A DNA stretch of 64,000 nucleotides from Rosistilla ulvae. Lineage in GTDB: Bacteria; Planctomycetota; Planctomycetia; Pirellulales; Pirellulaceae. The stretch spans positions 3,597,798 through 3,661,797 of the forward strand of contig NZ_CP036261.1 in the NCBI RefSeq assembly GCF_007741475.1. The letters are read 5' to 3'. Made by a program: the position numbers and the translations under genes. The notes under the pieces were generated by a model. It was not told where the DNA came from. It did not search any database and was given only the letters and a program-made list of their open reading frames with translations. This document shows positions 9,221-18,392 of the stretch, piece after piece (positions within the stretch are counted from its first letter, which is position 1; every line of letters begins with the position of its first letter).

Positions 9221-10135
9221 ATGTCCACGCGACTGATTTCCGCCATCTGTACTCCGCTGCAATCCGACGGCAGCCTTCACGAGCCTGGACTTGCGGCTCA
9301 CATCGAAGCCCAACTGGACGCTGGAATCAACGGATTGTTGGTCGCCGGAACGATGGGACTGATGCAGTTGCAAACCGATGCGACTTATCAGCGGTTGATC
9401 GAAGAGAGTGTTCGCGTCAACGCGGGGCGTTCGGAAATTTGGATCGGTGTTGGCGATCTCAGCTACCAGCGAACGCTCGAGCGGATTCGGGTCGCGGAAC
9501 AGCATGCTGTTGATGGCCTAGTCGTGCTGACGCCCTATTTGATGAAGTTCAACGAGCAGGAACTGATTCATTACTATCTGAAACTGGCCGATGCGTCGAC
9601 CAAACCACTCTTCCTGTACGACCTGCCCGTTCTGACGGGAACCGCGTTGTCGATGGAGTTGGTCGAACAGGTGACAGCCCACCCGAATATCCATGGTCTG
9701 AAATGCACTCGCGATTGGGAATGGACGACCGAGTTGTGGAATCGTTTCGGCAGTCGAACGCGCGTCGTGCCAGCTCAGCCCGAACGGGTCGCCGATCTGG
9801 TTCGGATGCAGGTTCCCGATAACTTGGATGGCCTGTTTGCTATCTTCCCGAAACTGAGTCGCGCGTTGGCCGACGCCGCCGATGCCGGGCAATGGGAAGA
9901 AGCGGCGCGGTTGCAAGCCGACCTCTCCAGTTACCTAACGATCGCTCGCGAAATCAGCTTGTTCGGCGCAGTAACTGCGACACTCAACACGCTCGGATGC
10001 GACGGGCTGATGGCGCCGGAGCCGTATTACCAATTGTCGCAGGAAGAACGAGAGGCGTTCTTGAGCGAACCGACGATCCGGCGTCTAATCGATACCGAAG
10101 CTGCGTGCACTTCCGTCACCTCCAACGCTTCGTAG
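9221..10135 (+). CDS. Dihydrodipicolinate synthase/N-acetylneuraminate lyase family protein
   Basis: A 304-aa class I aldolase with a TIM barrel. The Schiff-base Lys161 (HGLKCTRDW) and the catalytic Tyr133 (FLYDLP) are present, as is an N-terminal block AGTMGLMQLQ in place of the usual GTTGE loop, so the substrate-carboxylate loop is altered. Family enzymes cleave or form 2-keto acids (sialic acid, KDG, dihydrodipicolinate). Next to two sialidase-fold genes a NanA-like lyase role is tempting but unproven. Only 7 bp separate it from the deacylase gene, so co-translation is likely. Confidence 0.9.
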   Translation: MSTRLISAICTPLQSDGSLHEPGLAAHIEAQLDAGINGLLVAGTMGLMQLQTDATYQRLIEESVRVNAGRSEIWIGVGDLSYQRTLERIRVAEQHAVDGLVVLTPYLMKFNEQELIHYYLKLADASTKPLFLYDLPVLTGTALSMELVEQVTAHPNIHGLKCTRDWEWTTELWNRFGSRTRVVPAQPERVADLVRMQVPDNLDGLFAIFPKLSRALADAADAGQWEEAARLQADLSSYLTIAREISLFGAVTATLNTLGCDGLMAPEPYYQLSQEEREAFLSEPTIRRLIDTEAACTSVTSNAS

Positions 10136-10142
10136 TGCCAAT

Positions 10143-11060
10143 ATGGATTTGAAACAGATCGAAATCGTTGGTCGACATCCAGGCCCGCGGCTGCTGATTC
10201 TGGCCGGCGTACACGGCGACGAATACGAACCGATCGCGGCGGTCCGACGCTTGGCGGACCAGATCGATCGTGAAGATTTGAACGGCAGCGTGACGTTGGT
10301 TCCGATCGCCAACCAGCCGGCGTACCGTCGTCACAGCCGAATCGGAGCTGACAAACTGGATCTGGCACGCACGTTTCCCGGTTCGCCCAATGGTACACCG
10401 ACCGAACAGATAGCCCACGCGATCACCAAACTCATCCAGCAATCCGACTTGATGATCGACCTGCACACCGGAGGGCTCGCGATGGAGATCTCTCCTTTGG
10501 TTGGCTACATGTTGGTCTCCGATCCGGCAACGTTGCAGAAGCAGCGGCAGATGGCGACCGCCTTCGGTTTACCGATCGTCTGGGGTACATCCGCAAAACT
10601 GGAAGGACGCTCGCTGTCGGCTGCCCGCGACGCCAACGTTCCGACAATCTATGCGGAGTGGGGCGGTGGCGGAGGTTGCCAAGCCGATGGAGTTGCCGCT
10701 TATACGACAGGATGTTTGCAAGTCATGGCCGACTGCAAGATGACTTCTGCGCCCACTGCGGCGGCGCCGGCAGACCGCTGCGTTATCGAAGACGATCGCG
10801 ATACCAGCGGTCATCTGCAGCTCAACTACCCCGCACCACACGGCGGCTTCTATGAACCGACACTCGCGTTAGACACCGACGTTCGCCCCGGCGACGAATT
10901 GGGCCGACTCTTCGATCCGTTTACATCCCAAGCGACATCGATTCGTTCGACACAGACGGGACGCCTGATCACGCGTCGCGTCTTGCCTCCGGTCGAAGCG
11001 GGGGATTGTCTGGCTGTGATTTTGGAAGATCCCGCCGAAACAGGAGCCAACAATGAATAG
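10143..11060 (+). CDS. Succinylglutamate desuccinylase/aspartoacylase-family zinc deacylase
   Basis: A 305-aa M14-like zinc hydrolase that removes an acyl group from an N-acyl amino acid or similar compound. Zinc ligands are visible as H24 and E27 (AGVHGDEYE) and H108 (MIDLHTGG); the likely general base is E172 (YAEWGGG). The C-terminal beta domain ends in VEAGDCLAVIL. It is tightly linked to the DapA-family gene (7 bp) and overlaps the following SDR by 8 bp. Role in the cluster: possibly deacylation of an N-acyl intermediate. Confidence 0.9.
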   Translation: MDLKQIEIVGRHPGPRLLILAGVHGDEYEPIAAVRRLADQIDREDLNGSVTLVPIANQPAYRRHSRIGADKLDLARTFPGSPNGTPTEQIAHAITKLIQQSDLMIDLHTGGLAMEISPLVGYMLVSDPATLQKQRQMATAFGLPIVWGTSAKLEGRSLSAARDANVPTIYAEWGGGGGCQADGVAAYTTGCLQVMADCKMTSAPTAAAPADRCVIEDDRDTSGHLQLNYPAPHGGFYEPTLALDTDVRPGDELGRLFDPFTSQATSIRSTQTGRLITRRVLPPVEAGDCLAVILEDPAETGANNE

Positions 11061-11871
11061 TCGACCCGTTGTCATTGTCACCGGAGCAGCTCAAGGCCTT
11101 GGTGCCGCTACCGCTCTGGAATTTGCAAACCGCGGCTACGAGTGTGTGCTGATCGATCGCAACGGCACGGCGATGAAAGCCGTCGCTGCGGATATCGAAA
11201 AGCTGGGCCGTCGTGCGATCCAGTGCGTCGGCGATCTGTCGGATCTCGCGTTCGCGGAATCAGCCGTCACTCGCTGCGTGCAGGAACTTGGCCGCATCGA
11301 CGTCCTGGTCAACAACGCTGCTTGGCGGAAGATCGGCACGATGCGGGCAATGCAAGCCGACGAATGGGATCAGACGCTGCGAGTCTGTTTGACAGTTCCC
11401 GCGTTCCTCGCGAAATGGTGCGCCGCCGAGATGGAGCCCGCGAAGCGAGGCGTGATTCTGAACATCTCAAGCATTCAAGCGAAGCTCGCTTCTGGCATCA
11501 GCCCCGCCTATATCGCAGCTAAAGGCGGCCTCGATTCGCTGACCTATGAGTTGGCGACGCTGTACGGACCTTCGGGTGTTCGCGTGCTGAGTCTGAACCT
11601 CGGCGCGATCGATACCGAGATGAGTGCCGACTACGTCAGCGAGGATGGGGAGAACGTGAGCGACGCGATTCGTCAGTTCGCAGAGGGGATGATCCCACTG
11701 CGACGTTTCGGTCGGGCCGACGAAATCGCTCGATCGATCGCTATGTTAGCCAGCGACGACGCCAGTTACATGACCGGTGCCTGCCTGGAAATCGACGGTG
11801 GCTGGACACACCAATCGAGCCCCTATCCGCTGAAAAACAAACAGTTCCCAAAAGAGTTCCCCTCGTCCTAA
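11053..11871 (+). CDS. Short-chain dehydrogenase/reductase (SDR)
   Basis: A 272-aa classical SDR. Rossmann motif TGAAQGLGAA (T10-G17 region), the NNAAW segment, catalytic Ser in ILNISSIQAK and the YxxxK active site in SPAYIAAKGG are all present, as is the C-terminal MTGACLEIDGGW. Overlaps the deacylase gene by 8 bp, so it is part of the same transcription unit. Substrate not deducible; probably a hydroxy- or keto-acid in this pathway. Confidence 0.93.
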   Translation: MNSRPVVIVTGAAQGLGAATALEFANRGYECVLIDRNGTAMKAVAADIEKLGRRAIQCVGDLSDLAFAESAVTRCVQELGRIDVLVNNAAWRKIGTMRAMQADEWDQTLRVCLTVPAFLAKWCAAEMEPAKRGVILNISSIQAKLASGISPAYIAAKGGLDSLTYELATLYGPSGVRVLSLNLGAIDTEMSADYVSEDGENVSDAIRQFAEGMIPLRRFGRADEIARSIAMLASDDASYMTGACLEIDGGWTHQSSPYPLKNKQFPKEFPSS

Positions 11872-11898
11872 CCCACACAACCACTGCTAGTTACCCAC

Positions 11899-12075
11899 GC
11901 GTCGTTTAACCGCGCGCCCAACGGGCCGCGCGTCCCCAACCAATCCACGGCGCTGGAGTCGAGGCTACAGCCGACAGCGCGCGGGGCGTTGCCCACGCGG
12001 TTAAACGACGCTTGAGAAACACAACACTGACACACCAACCATCGTTTAACCGCGTGCCCAACGGGCCGCGCGTCC
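11899..12075. repeat. Palindromic repeat pair plus direct copy
   Basis: 16-nt inverted arms at 11899-11914 and 11996-12011 (containing CGTTTAACCGCG and its complement) enclose a GC-rich segment. A 34-nt stretch at 11902-11935 recurs directly at 12042-12075 with one mismatch. This looks like a dispersed intergenic palindromic element of the planctomycete type, lying between the SDR stop and the PLP-enzyme start. Confidence 0.75.
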
Positions 12076-12109
12076 GAACATTCTCCACGCGATTCAAAAA
12101 CGACACCTC

Positions 12110-13156
12110 ATGCACGACATCTCACTTGGCGAAGGCAATACGCCTCTGGTTCGTTCCCATCGCATCGGCCCGGAGTTGGGACTGTCGAACCTGTTTTTTA
12201 AACTGGAGACCGTCAATCCTTCCGGATCGTATAAAGATCGGTTTGCAGCGGCTGCGATTTCGGAGATGGTGCGACAGGGGAAGCGGCGTGTGATCGCTAC
12301 TTCCAGCGGCAATACCGGATCGGCATTGGCAGCGTATTGCGCCGCGGCCGGGCTGGGCTGCAAGATCGCGATCGTCGACGGCGCACCGGCGGGGAAGCTG
12401 CGACAGATGATGGCGTACGGCGCCGACATTGCCAAAGTCCGCGGCTTTGGCATCGATGCCGATATCACGCGAGCTACGTTTGAAGTCTTGCAAAGGATGG
12501 GAGACCATCCCGATGCTCAACTGCAGATCAGCGCCTACCACTACAGTCCGATCGGTATGAGCGCTGTCGAAGCAATCGGCCGTGAGATCGTCGATGAACT
12601 CACTGCGTTGGACCACCACGCCGATCACGTCTTCTCCTGCGCCGGCGGTGGCGGACTAACGCTTGCGGTCGCACGTGGCGTCCGCGATGCAAGCGAGAAA
12701 AGCGAAAGCGGCACCGCGACGCGAGTCCACTGTGTTCAACCGGCCGGCAACAACACAATCGCGGGTCCGCTGCGCGATGGAAGTGAAAACGCCCAGTCAG
12801 TCGAATGCACGACAAAGATCAGCGGCTTGCAAGTTCCCACCGTGATCGATGGCGATGCGGTGATCGCCGCTTGCCGTGACAGCTGGGGAACGGGATGGTT
12901 AGTCGAGGACGCCGAGATCTATCGATCGCAACGCGACTTGGCTCAGCTGGAAGGAATCTTCAGCGAACCGGCGGGAGCGGTTCCGTTGACCGGACTAAAA
13001 GACGCCGTCGCCAAGGGGATCATTCAGCCCGATCAGACAGTCGTCTGTCTGGTCACAGGAAGTGGATTCAAAGATCTCGATTCGGTCGACGCGATGCTGG
13101 GCGACAACGCCTGCCCCACGGTTTCGTTGGACGAATTTCAGCGTGAGGCTCGGTGA
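12110..13156 (+). CDS. PLP-dependent threonine synthase-like enzyme
   Basis: A 348-aa fold-type II PLP enzyme. The Schiff-base lysine K42 lies in PSGSYKDRFA. Other family features: ATSSGNTGSALAAYCAAAG, the GGGGLTLAVARG phosphate loop and FSEPAGAVPLTGL. It resembles threonine synthase but could equally be an ammonia-lyase or diaminopropionate-type enzyme; there is no threonine biosynthesis context. It sits at the end of the sialidase-fold/DapA/deacylase/SDR cluster and is followed by a RidA gene, which suggests enamine chemistry. Confidence 0.87.
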   Translation: MHDISLGEGNTPLVRSHRIGPELGLSNLFFKLETVNPSGSYKDRFAAAAISEMVRQGKRRVIATSSGNTGSALAAYCAAAGLGCKIAIVDGAPAGKLRQMMAYGADIAKVRGFGIDADITRATFEVLQRMGDHPDAQLQISAYHYSPIGMSAVEAIGREIVDELTALDHHADHVFSCAGGGGLTLAVARGVRDASEKSESGTATRVHCVQPAGNNTIAGPLRDGSENAQSVECTTKISGLQVPTVIDGDAVIAACRDSWGTGWLVEDAEIYRSQRDLAQLEGIFSEPAGAVPLTGLKDAVAKGIIQPDQTVVCLVTGSGFKDLDSVDAMLGDNACPTVSLDEFQREAR

Positions 13157-13215
13157 TCGAGTACAAAATCATTTCCCACCTCGCTTCCTCCCCGCCATTC
13201 ACAGGATTTCTTCTC

Positions 13216-14085
13216 ATGACGACCCGCAACGCCTTGCTGATTTGCCTTGCTTTTGCCGTCCGCTTCGCGACGGTTGCCGAAGCCGCACCGCCCGATCTAT
13301 CCGCAGCGACGCGCGACCGGATCATTCAAGTCTTGCAAACGGGACTCGTCAGCGATCAGTTTTGGCCCTCGATGCACGCCGCCGAAGCATTGACGTTGGC
13401 GGGCAAAGGGGACGAGGTCCGCGCGGCGCTCACGCCACGATTGTCGACCACCGAAGACGCACAGCACCGTTGTGGCGTCGCTCGCGAGCTGTTCCGCGCC
13501 GGCGACAAATCCGCCGTCGACGTGCTGTTGGAGATTTTGGCTGACGAAGATCCCCACGGGCACGGCCACGCATGCGAGTCGCTGTTCAAGATTGCTCAGG
13601 TCGGCGACGGCAAGTTGTTGCAAACGCACATGCAGGCGACGGACCAACCGATCAAACAGCTATTGGCCGCAGCTGCTCTCGCGCGATCCGGCGATGCCGA
13701 GGCGTTGACGTTGTTGCGAAGTCAGATCCAAAACGACGACGACAACGTCGCCCGGATCGCCGCCTGGATATTGTCGATCGACGGCGATCCCAGCGATCTG
13801 CCGGTGCTGCGAAAAAGATTGCCTACGATCGACGCCCCCGATCACCAGATCTTTTTTCTCGCAACGATGGCGACTCTGGGAGACAAAGCGGCTGGAGCCA
13901 AACTACAAACGGCACTCCGCAGCGACGATCCGGCGATTCGCGTCTTTGCCGCCGAATTCTGTGGTCACGCCAAACTCACCGCCGCTAGAGAAACCTTGAC
14001 AGACCTGCTGAAGGACGAAGTTCTCGACGTGCGGATTCGCGCCGCTCAATCGCTTCTTCTGCTCGACGCTAGCCCCGCCCAATAG
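13216..14085 (+). CDS. Secreted HEAT-repeat protein
   Basis: A 289-aa exported protein. I start at ATG 13216 because it gives a proper signal peptide (TRNALLICLAFAVRFATVAEA); the frame is open 63 bp further upstream without one. The rest is a run of about seven HEAT-like helical repeats (for example MHAAEALTLAGKGDEVRAAL, ARIAAWILSIDGDPSDLPVL and DEVLDVRIRAAQSLLLL). Role unknown; planctomycete HEAT proteins often accompany secreted hydrolases. Lies 59 bp after the PLP enzyme on the same strand. Confidence 0.78.
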   Translation: MTTRNALLICLAFAVRFATVAEAAPPDLSAATRDRIIQVLQTGLVSDQFWPSMHAAEALTLAGKGDEVRAALTPRLSTTEDAQHRCGVARELFRAGDKSAVDVLLEILADEDPHGHGHACESLFKIAQVGDGKLLQTHMQATDQPIKQLLAAAALARSGDAEALTLLRSQIQNDDDNVARIAAWILSIDGDPSDLPVLRKRLPTIDAPDHQIFFLATMATLGDKAAGAKLQTALRSDDPAIRVFAAEFCGHAKLTAARETLTDLLKDEVLDVRIRAAQSLLLLDASPAQ

Positions 14086-14305
14086 TACACCGTGCGATTT
14101 TCCCCTTACAACCTTCCTTTGAATCGTATTCCCAAACCTGCGATCGTTAACCGCTAGACGGATCAACGATTCTTTGCGATTCAATAGCAATGTCATCCCA
14201 AAGCGAGAACGCAGTTGCGTCTCGTGAAGGGCGGTGGCCACGCCATCACCCTGCCTTTATTGTTCCGCTTGCCAGATCCAATCCACAAACGAACAAGGAT
14301 TTTTC

Positions 14306-14695
14306 GTGAAACCGTTCCAGCCCATCCATGACGCCGATGTCCCGGTCAGCCATCTCCCCTTCAGTCCCGCCGTGAAGGTCGGCCAACTGGTTTTCGTTTC
14401 AGGCCAAGCATCGGTCGACGAAACGGGAAAACTTGTCCCTGATACCTTCGCTGGCGAGATGCGACGCAGCATGGAGAACGTTCGCAAAATCCTCGCCGCT
14501 GACGGTCTATCGTTCGACGACATCGCACAAACGCGAAACTACGTTGGATCGCAAGAAGATTTGGCCGAGTTCAACCAGATCTATAGCGAGTACTTCAACC
14601 AACCCTATCCCGCTCGAACGACATTGATGGGGTGCCTGGGAACGCTGCTGAAATTCGAAATCGACGTCGTCGCCGTTGCACCTTCGGCCGAGTAG
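14306..14695 (+). CDS. RidA/YjgF-family enamine/imine deaminase
   Basis: A 129-aa RidA-fold protein. I choose the GTG at 14306: it has AAGGA 6 nt upstream and gives the family N-terminus (KPFQPIHDADVPVSHLPFSPAVKVGQ split across the first 26 residues). VFVSGQASVD, SMENVRKILAADG and YPARTTLMGCLG follow the family. The usual active-site Arg is the R of PARTT. RidA proteins hydrolyse reactive enamines released by PLP enzymes, and one such enzyme lies 1.1 kb upstream on the same strand. Confidence 0.88.
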   Translation: MKPFQPIHDADVPVSHLPFSPAVKVGQLVFVSGQASVDETGKLVPDTFAGEMRRSMENVRKILAADGLSFDDIAQTRNYVGSQEDLAEFNQIYSEYFNQPYPARTTLMGCLGTLLKFEIDVVAVAPSAE

Positions 14696-15317
14696 CAACT
14701 GGTTTCCATTTTTCAGAGATTCGGAAACGCCCCCATGCCATGCTCATGTTACATCGATCACCCAGTGAGCTTGGGGTGCGTTCCAGACGGGACGAATTAC
14801 CCCGGCAACTTGGCTCGTTAGCCTGCACGTTGCGCCATCGTTAATCCGCATCTCGCTCCACATGCTGTAAAATCGCAAAGACGATCAAGCCCCCGGATTT
14901 TGATCGGTCGGGGCAGGCAACAACGTTTCTCTCACCAATCAAAAGAGTGATAGAAGCGATGCGAATCATGTGTCGCGCACTCGATGCAGCTTACCCCGAA
15001 TTCGAGCGTTCAACCGATTTCAACAACGGTGGCAAAGCCGCATACCGCACATAGATCGCGCCACGCGATAGCACCTGTATTCCCAGACGACGAATCAATG
15101 GCGTCCATGCATTTTTGAACGACAGAGGTTCAGGCGGATGGTCCACCGTCCTTCGAGCGAGACAGAAAACCGAGTGTTTATGATGCAGTGCCAATTCAAC
15201 CAGATGTTTTCTGTCCGCGTCTGAAGAAATGACTTTCCGGCGCTCTCAGCAGCTTTGCGATAACATTGCCATTTCACGACACGCATCGATTCTGGCGAGG
15301 AGAACAAAGGCATGGGT
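14696..15317. other. Gene-poor stretch with possible pseudogene
   Basis: No confident gene between RidA and the 174-bp repeat array. On the minus strand, 14991-15247 encodes about 80 residues of protein-like sequence (VELALHHKHSVFCLARRTV, then AWTPLIRRLGIQVLSRGAIY) ending in a stop at 14991. A matching upstream piece beginning MRVVKWQCYRKAAESAGK at about 15288 lies in another frame, so it may be one gene broken by a frameshift. I do not recognise the family. Confidence 0.35.
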
Positions 15318-16070
15318 GATTGAAACGCTGAGACGCCGAGAGCGCAGAGTTTTTGCACGGGAGCGTCGGTCGGCTTTATCGGGTGCCTACTAATTAGTCA
15401 TTGTCTTCTTTGCGCTCTCTGCGACTCTGCGTTAAATTCCCCCTGTTTCCAACACGCGTCGCCCCGGCGAGATGAACGAGGGAGGCTGGATGATTGCAAC
15501 GCAGAGGCGCCGAGGTCGCAGAGTTTTTGCACGGGAGCGTCGGTCGGCGTTATCGGGTGCCTACTAATTGGTCAGTGTCTTCTCTGCGCTCTCTGCGACT
15601 CAGCGCAAAATTTTCCCTGTCTCCAACACGCATCGCCCCGGCGAGATAAACGAGACGGGCTGGATGATTGCAACGCGGAGACGCCGGGGTCGCAGAGTAT
15701 TTGTACTGGAGCGTCGGGCAGCCTTATCGGTTGTCTCATAATTAGTCAGTGACTTCTCTGCGTTCTCTGCGACTCTGCGTTAAATTTCCCCTGTCTCCGA
15801 CAAGCGTCGCCCCGGCGAGAGGAACGAGGGGACTGGATGATTGCAACGAAGAGACGCAGAGGTCGAAGAGTTGTTGTACGGGAGCGTCGGAAGGCTTTAT
15901 CGGGTGCCTATTAATTAGTCAGTGACTTCTCTGCGCTCTCTGCAACTCAGCAATAGATTTCCCCTGTTTCCGACACGCGTCGCCCCGGCGAGAGGAATAT
16001 GGGGGACTGGATGATTGAGGCGCAGAAACGCCGAGAACGCATAGCCATTGCAATAGACGCATCGGTAGGC
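15318..16070. repeat. 174-bp tandem repeat array, four and a half units
   Basis: The anchor GATTG plus following block recurs at 15318, 15492, 15666, 15839 and 16013, giving a period of 173-174 bp. Each unit holds a block like ACGCCGAGGTCGCAGAG, the GGGAGCGTCGG segment, and a second block CTCTGCGCTCTCTGCGACTC, with a conserved GTCGCCCCGGCGAGA near the end. Units differ by scattered substitutions. The same unit occurs in inverse orientation near 44.3-44.6 kb. No gene lies inside. Confidence 0.92.
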
Positions 16071-16165
16071 TTCATTGTTTGCTCGCTACTTACCCAACAA
16101 TTCGAACGGCACATCAACAAAACAATCCGGCCTTAACTTCGGACCAACGCTAATCCGATTGCCAT

Positions 16166-17539
16166 CTAATCTGTCGTTGCGAGATGCCGTTGTCTCCTGG
16201 AAAGTGCGGATTCGGCGCTGCGAAATTGAAGTCGATCTAATGGGCTTTCCACGCGTTTTTCGTTTGGATTTCGCACGTGGGTATAGATTTCTGTCGTTCT
16301 GACGTCGTTGTGCCCCAACAACTGCTGAATGCTACGAATATCTGTCCCGGCCCACAGCAAATGGGTCGCGAAGCAATGGCGGAAGGTATGGCTGGTGACA
16401 TGTTTCAACAGCCCAGCGGCAGTGACAGCCCGCCGCAAATGGACTTGGAATGTGTCGAATGCTAGATGATGCCGATGCAGCATCCCCGTTCTTGGATCCT
16501 TCGCCAGACGTGGCGAAGCAAAAAGAAATTGCCAAGAAAAGTCGCGATGAGCCGCCGGATATTTCTTTGACAACGCATACGGCAACCACACCGAAGCAAC
16601 GCCGTCGTCCAGATCGCACGCATGTAACGTCGCGCGACTCGCGACCCAACGTTTCAACGAGCTGACCAGATGATCGGGCATCGGAACCAAGCGACTCTTG
16701 CCTCCCTTCGACTGATGGATTTCGATTTACCGATTTGCGAAATCAAGGTCCTTAATTCGCAACCGCATCGCTTCGCTGATCCGCATGCCACAACCATACA
16801 ACAGTTGGGCGATCACCAAATGCACGCCCTTCAAACCATTGAGAACCCGCCGCACCTCTTCGGGGTGCAACACCGTGGGAATCTGCTTCCCCTTGCTCGC
16901 TCGGATCGCCTCGATCGGTCCCATGTCCCTTTTCAACACTAACGTGAAGAACTTCAGCAACGCATGAAACGCGGCGTTTTGAGTGGATGGGGCGACATTG
17001 CCGTCGACGGCCAGATCGGTCAGATGCGCCCCCACGTCACTTGCACCAATCGAATCAAAATCCGCAAGACAAGCCAAAGCGCGATCGGCCATAAACGCTT
17101 TCAGTTTGCCGACGTACGACCTTTCGGTGGCGTACGCCATACCGTCTCGTCGCATCGCCCGGCGAAACTCCTGAATCGCGTCGGCTTCACGAGTATTGAT
17201 CTTCCCCACAACATCTTCGATGGAACCGTATCCTTCGCGTTGCGTCCGCTCGAACGCAATAATCTCTAACATCTTATACTTCAGCGGCAACAGATCTTGC
17301 ACCGATTGACGTTGGACCGACGAGCGGTAAACGAGCAAACCTTCAATGATCTTCATCCGCTTCCATGCTGGGACCCCACCATCGCGTTTGGACCGCAAGA
17401 ATGCAATCACCTCTTCAGTGGTAAACCGCCAATCGCAATCCTCTGGCCTGCGTCGATGGAACTCGGCCAATTGTTTGAACCAAATCGACGACCAATGCAA
17501 TGCCTGCTCTTCATACGCCGGCTTGCGATACGTTTCCAT
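16166..17539 (-). pseudogene. intI: Integron integrase (IntI-type tyrosine recombinase) with in-frame stop
   Basis: A 457-codon frame for an integron-type tyrosine recombinase, broken by TAA at 16727-16729 (codon 271, probably once CAA/Gln). Catalytic residues are intact on both sides: R253 (GCGMRISE) before the stop; HTFRH (384-388), GHND (409-412) and Y419 (TTEIYTHV) after it. The stretch at about 314-342 ([17 protein letters not shown] then FSWQFLFAS) matches the additional patch unique to integron integrases, which recognise attC hairpins. The frame is some 120 residues longer than IntI1 at the N-terminus. It diverges from the cassette array, as in all integrons. Unless the stop is read through or is a sequence error, the enzyme is inactive. 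Confidence 0.93.
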
Positions 17540-17970
17540 CGCTCCACTCCCATGGTCAAATCACGCCCCGATTTGATATCTAAGCGGCTCGATAAATCTA
17601 CCCAAACCTCGCAACCTGAATGGCTTAACTCTCATTTAGAAATCTATCCCGACCGTAGCCCCATTCCCATGCGTGGGCTCAACGAATTTTCTTTCGCCGA
17701 AGCAAATTTGCTTGCACAGGGTGCTTCAATTCGCGAGAATCACCCACAGCCATGGTGCAGACACTTGGGCGCAGCCGCCCTAGGTGAGAACAAGTCACCG
17801 ACGGGAAGGAAGTCTGTCCCGACCGACAGCTTGTACTCCTACAGCGGGATGCAGACTTAGCTAGTAACATTGAGAATATGCGCCACACGCACCACTTGTT
17901 CTCACCTGCAACGGGCAGAGAATAAGTTCAAACACGCAATTCCCCCCGGGACGTCCCGGTGAGAAACATA
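17540..17970. promoter_or_regulatory. Region between intI and the first cassette (attI/Pc candidate)
   Basis: By position this stretch should hold the intI promoter, the cassette promoter and attI. I see no convincing gene: the open frames on both strands have no start context or family features. The only recognisable recombination feature is at its right end, where CCCGGTGAGAAACATAGTTC (from 17955) resembles the right half of the array's attC sites, with a core GTT at 17971. It may be attI or a worn attC. Confidence 0.45.
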
Positions 17971-18362
17971 GTTCGCGGTCAAAGATGATTGAATCGCGGG
18001 TTCAGTTGCGCGGTCAGTTAGCGGGTTCTCGGTGCGCGGTCTGTTGCCGGGTTCTCGGTGCGCTGTTGACGCTTGGTACGCGGGTTCAGTTGCGCGGTCT
18101 GTTGGGCATGGTGCGCGGACTGCACTACCGACTAAAGCGGCGGTTCTGTCGCGTGGTACGTTGGCCGGTGCATGGTGCGGATTCCGGGGTTTACGATTGT
18201 CGATTTGCGGCGCGCTCAGACGATGGATACGATAGTGGCGTGGCTGTGGTCGTCGGCGTTCTCGGTTGCACAAGTTGACGCGAACCATGCGATTCACACC
18301 GAGCACTCAAACATCCGTTTACTTCGTGGTTGCTCGTTCGTTCGTGCCGGGTGATCGCGACC
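17971..18362 (+). other. Cassette 1: no clear gene, internal G/T-rich repeats
   Basis: Bounded by the core at 17971 and attC1. Contains two exact direct repeats: a 20-nt copy at 17996-18015 and 18080-18099, and a 16-nt copy at 18022-18037 and 18048-18063. A 97-codon plus-strand frame begins at 17985 but its translation is Arg/Val-rich and repetitive with no family features. It may be a non-coding cassette or a decayed one. Confidence 0.4.
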
Positions 18363-18369
18363 GTTATCG
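18279..18369 (+). repeat. attC1
   Basis: Left core GCGAACCATGCGATTCAC from 18279, right half GCCGGGTGATCGCGACC followed by core GTTATCGGG at 18363. About 91 bp. Confidence 0.7.
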
Positions 18370-18392
18370 GGCAATAACACATTGGCTTGGCA

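Noticed and set aside
15318-16070. Repeat array considered as a CRISPR
   Set aside because: The 174-bp unit has no constant short repeat with unique spacers, and no cas genes are present.
16166-16690. C-terminal integrase frame as an independent small recombinase gene
   Set aside because: It lacks the N-terminal core-binding domain and the first catalytic Arg; it is the downstream half of the same interrupted gene.
17297-17860. 187-codon plus-strand frame opposite and beyond the integrase start
   Set aside because: Mostly antisense to intI, with no ribosome site or family features.
17902-18306. Long minus-strand frame across the first cassette
   Set aside because: Its translation is repetitive (TDRATEPA-like repeats) and arises from the G/T-rich direct repeats; the strand is opposite to every other cassette gene.
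14700-18360. tRNA gene as an integration site next to the integrase
   Set aside because: I looked for cloverleaf-like segments and a GTTCGANTC-type T-arm here and found none that I could support.
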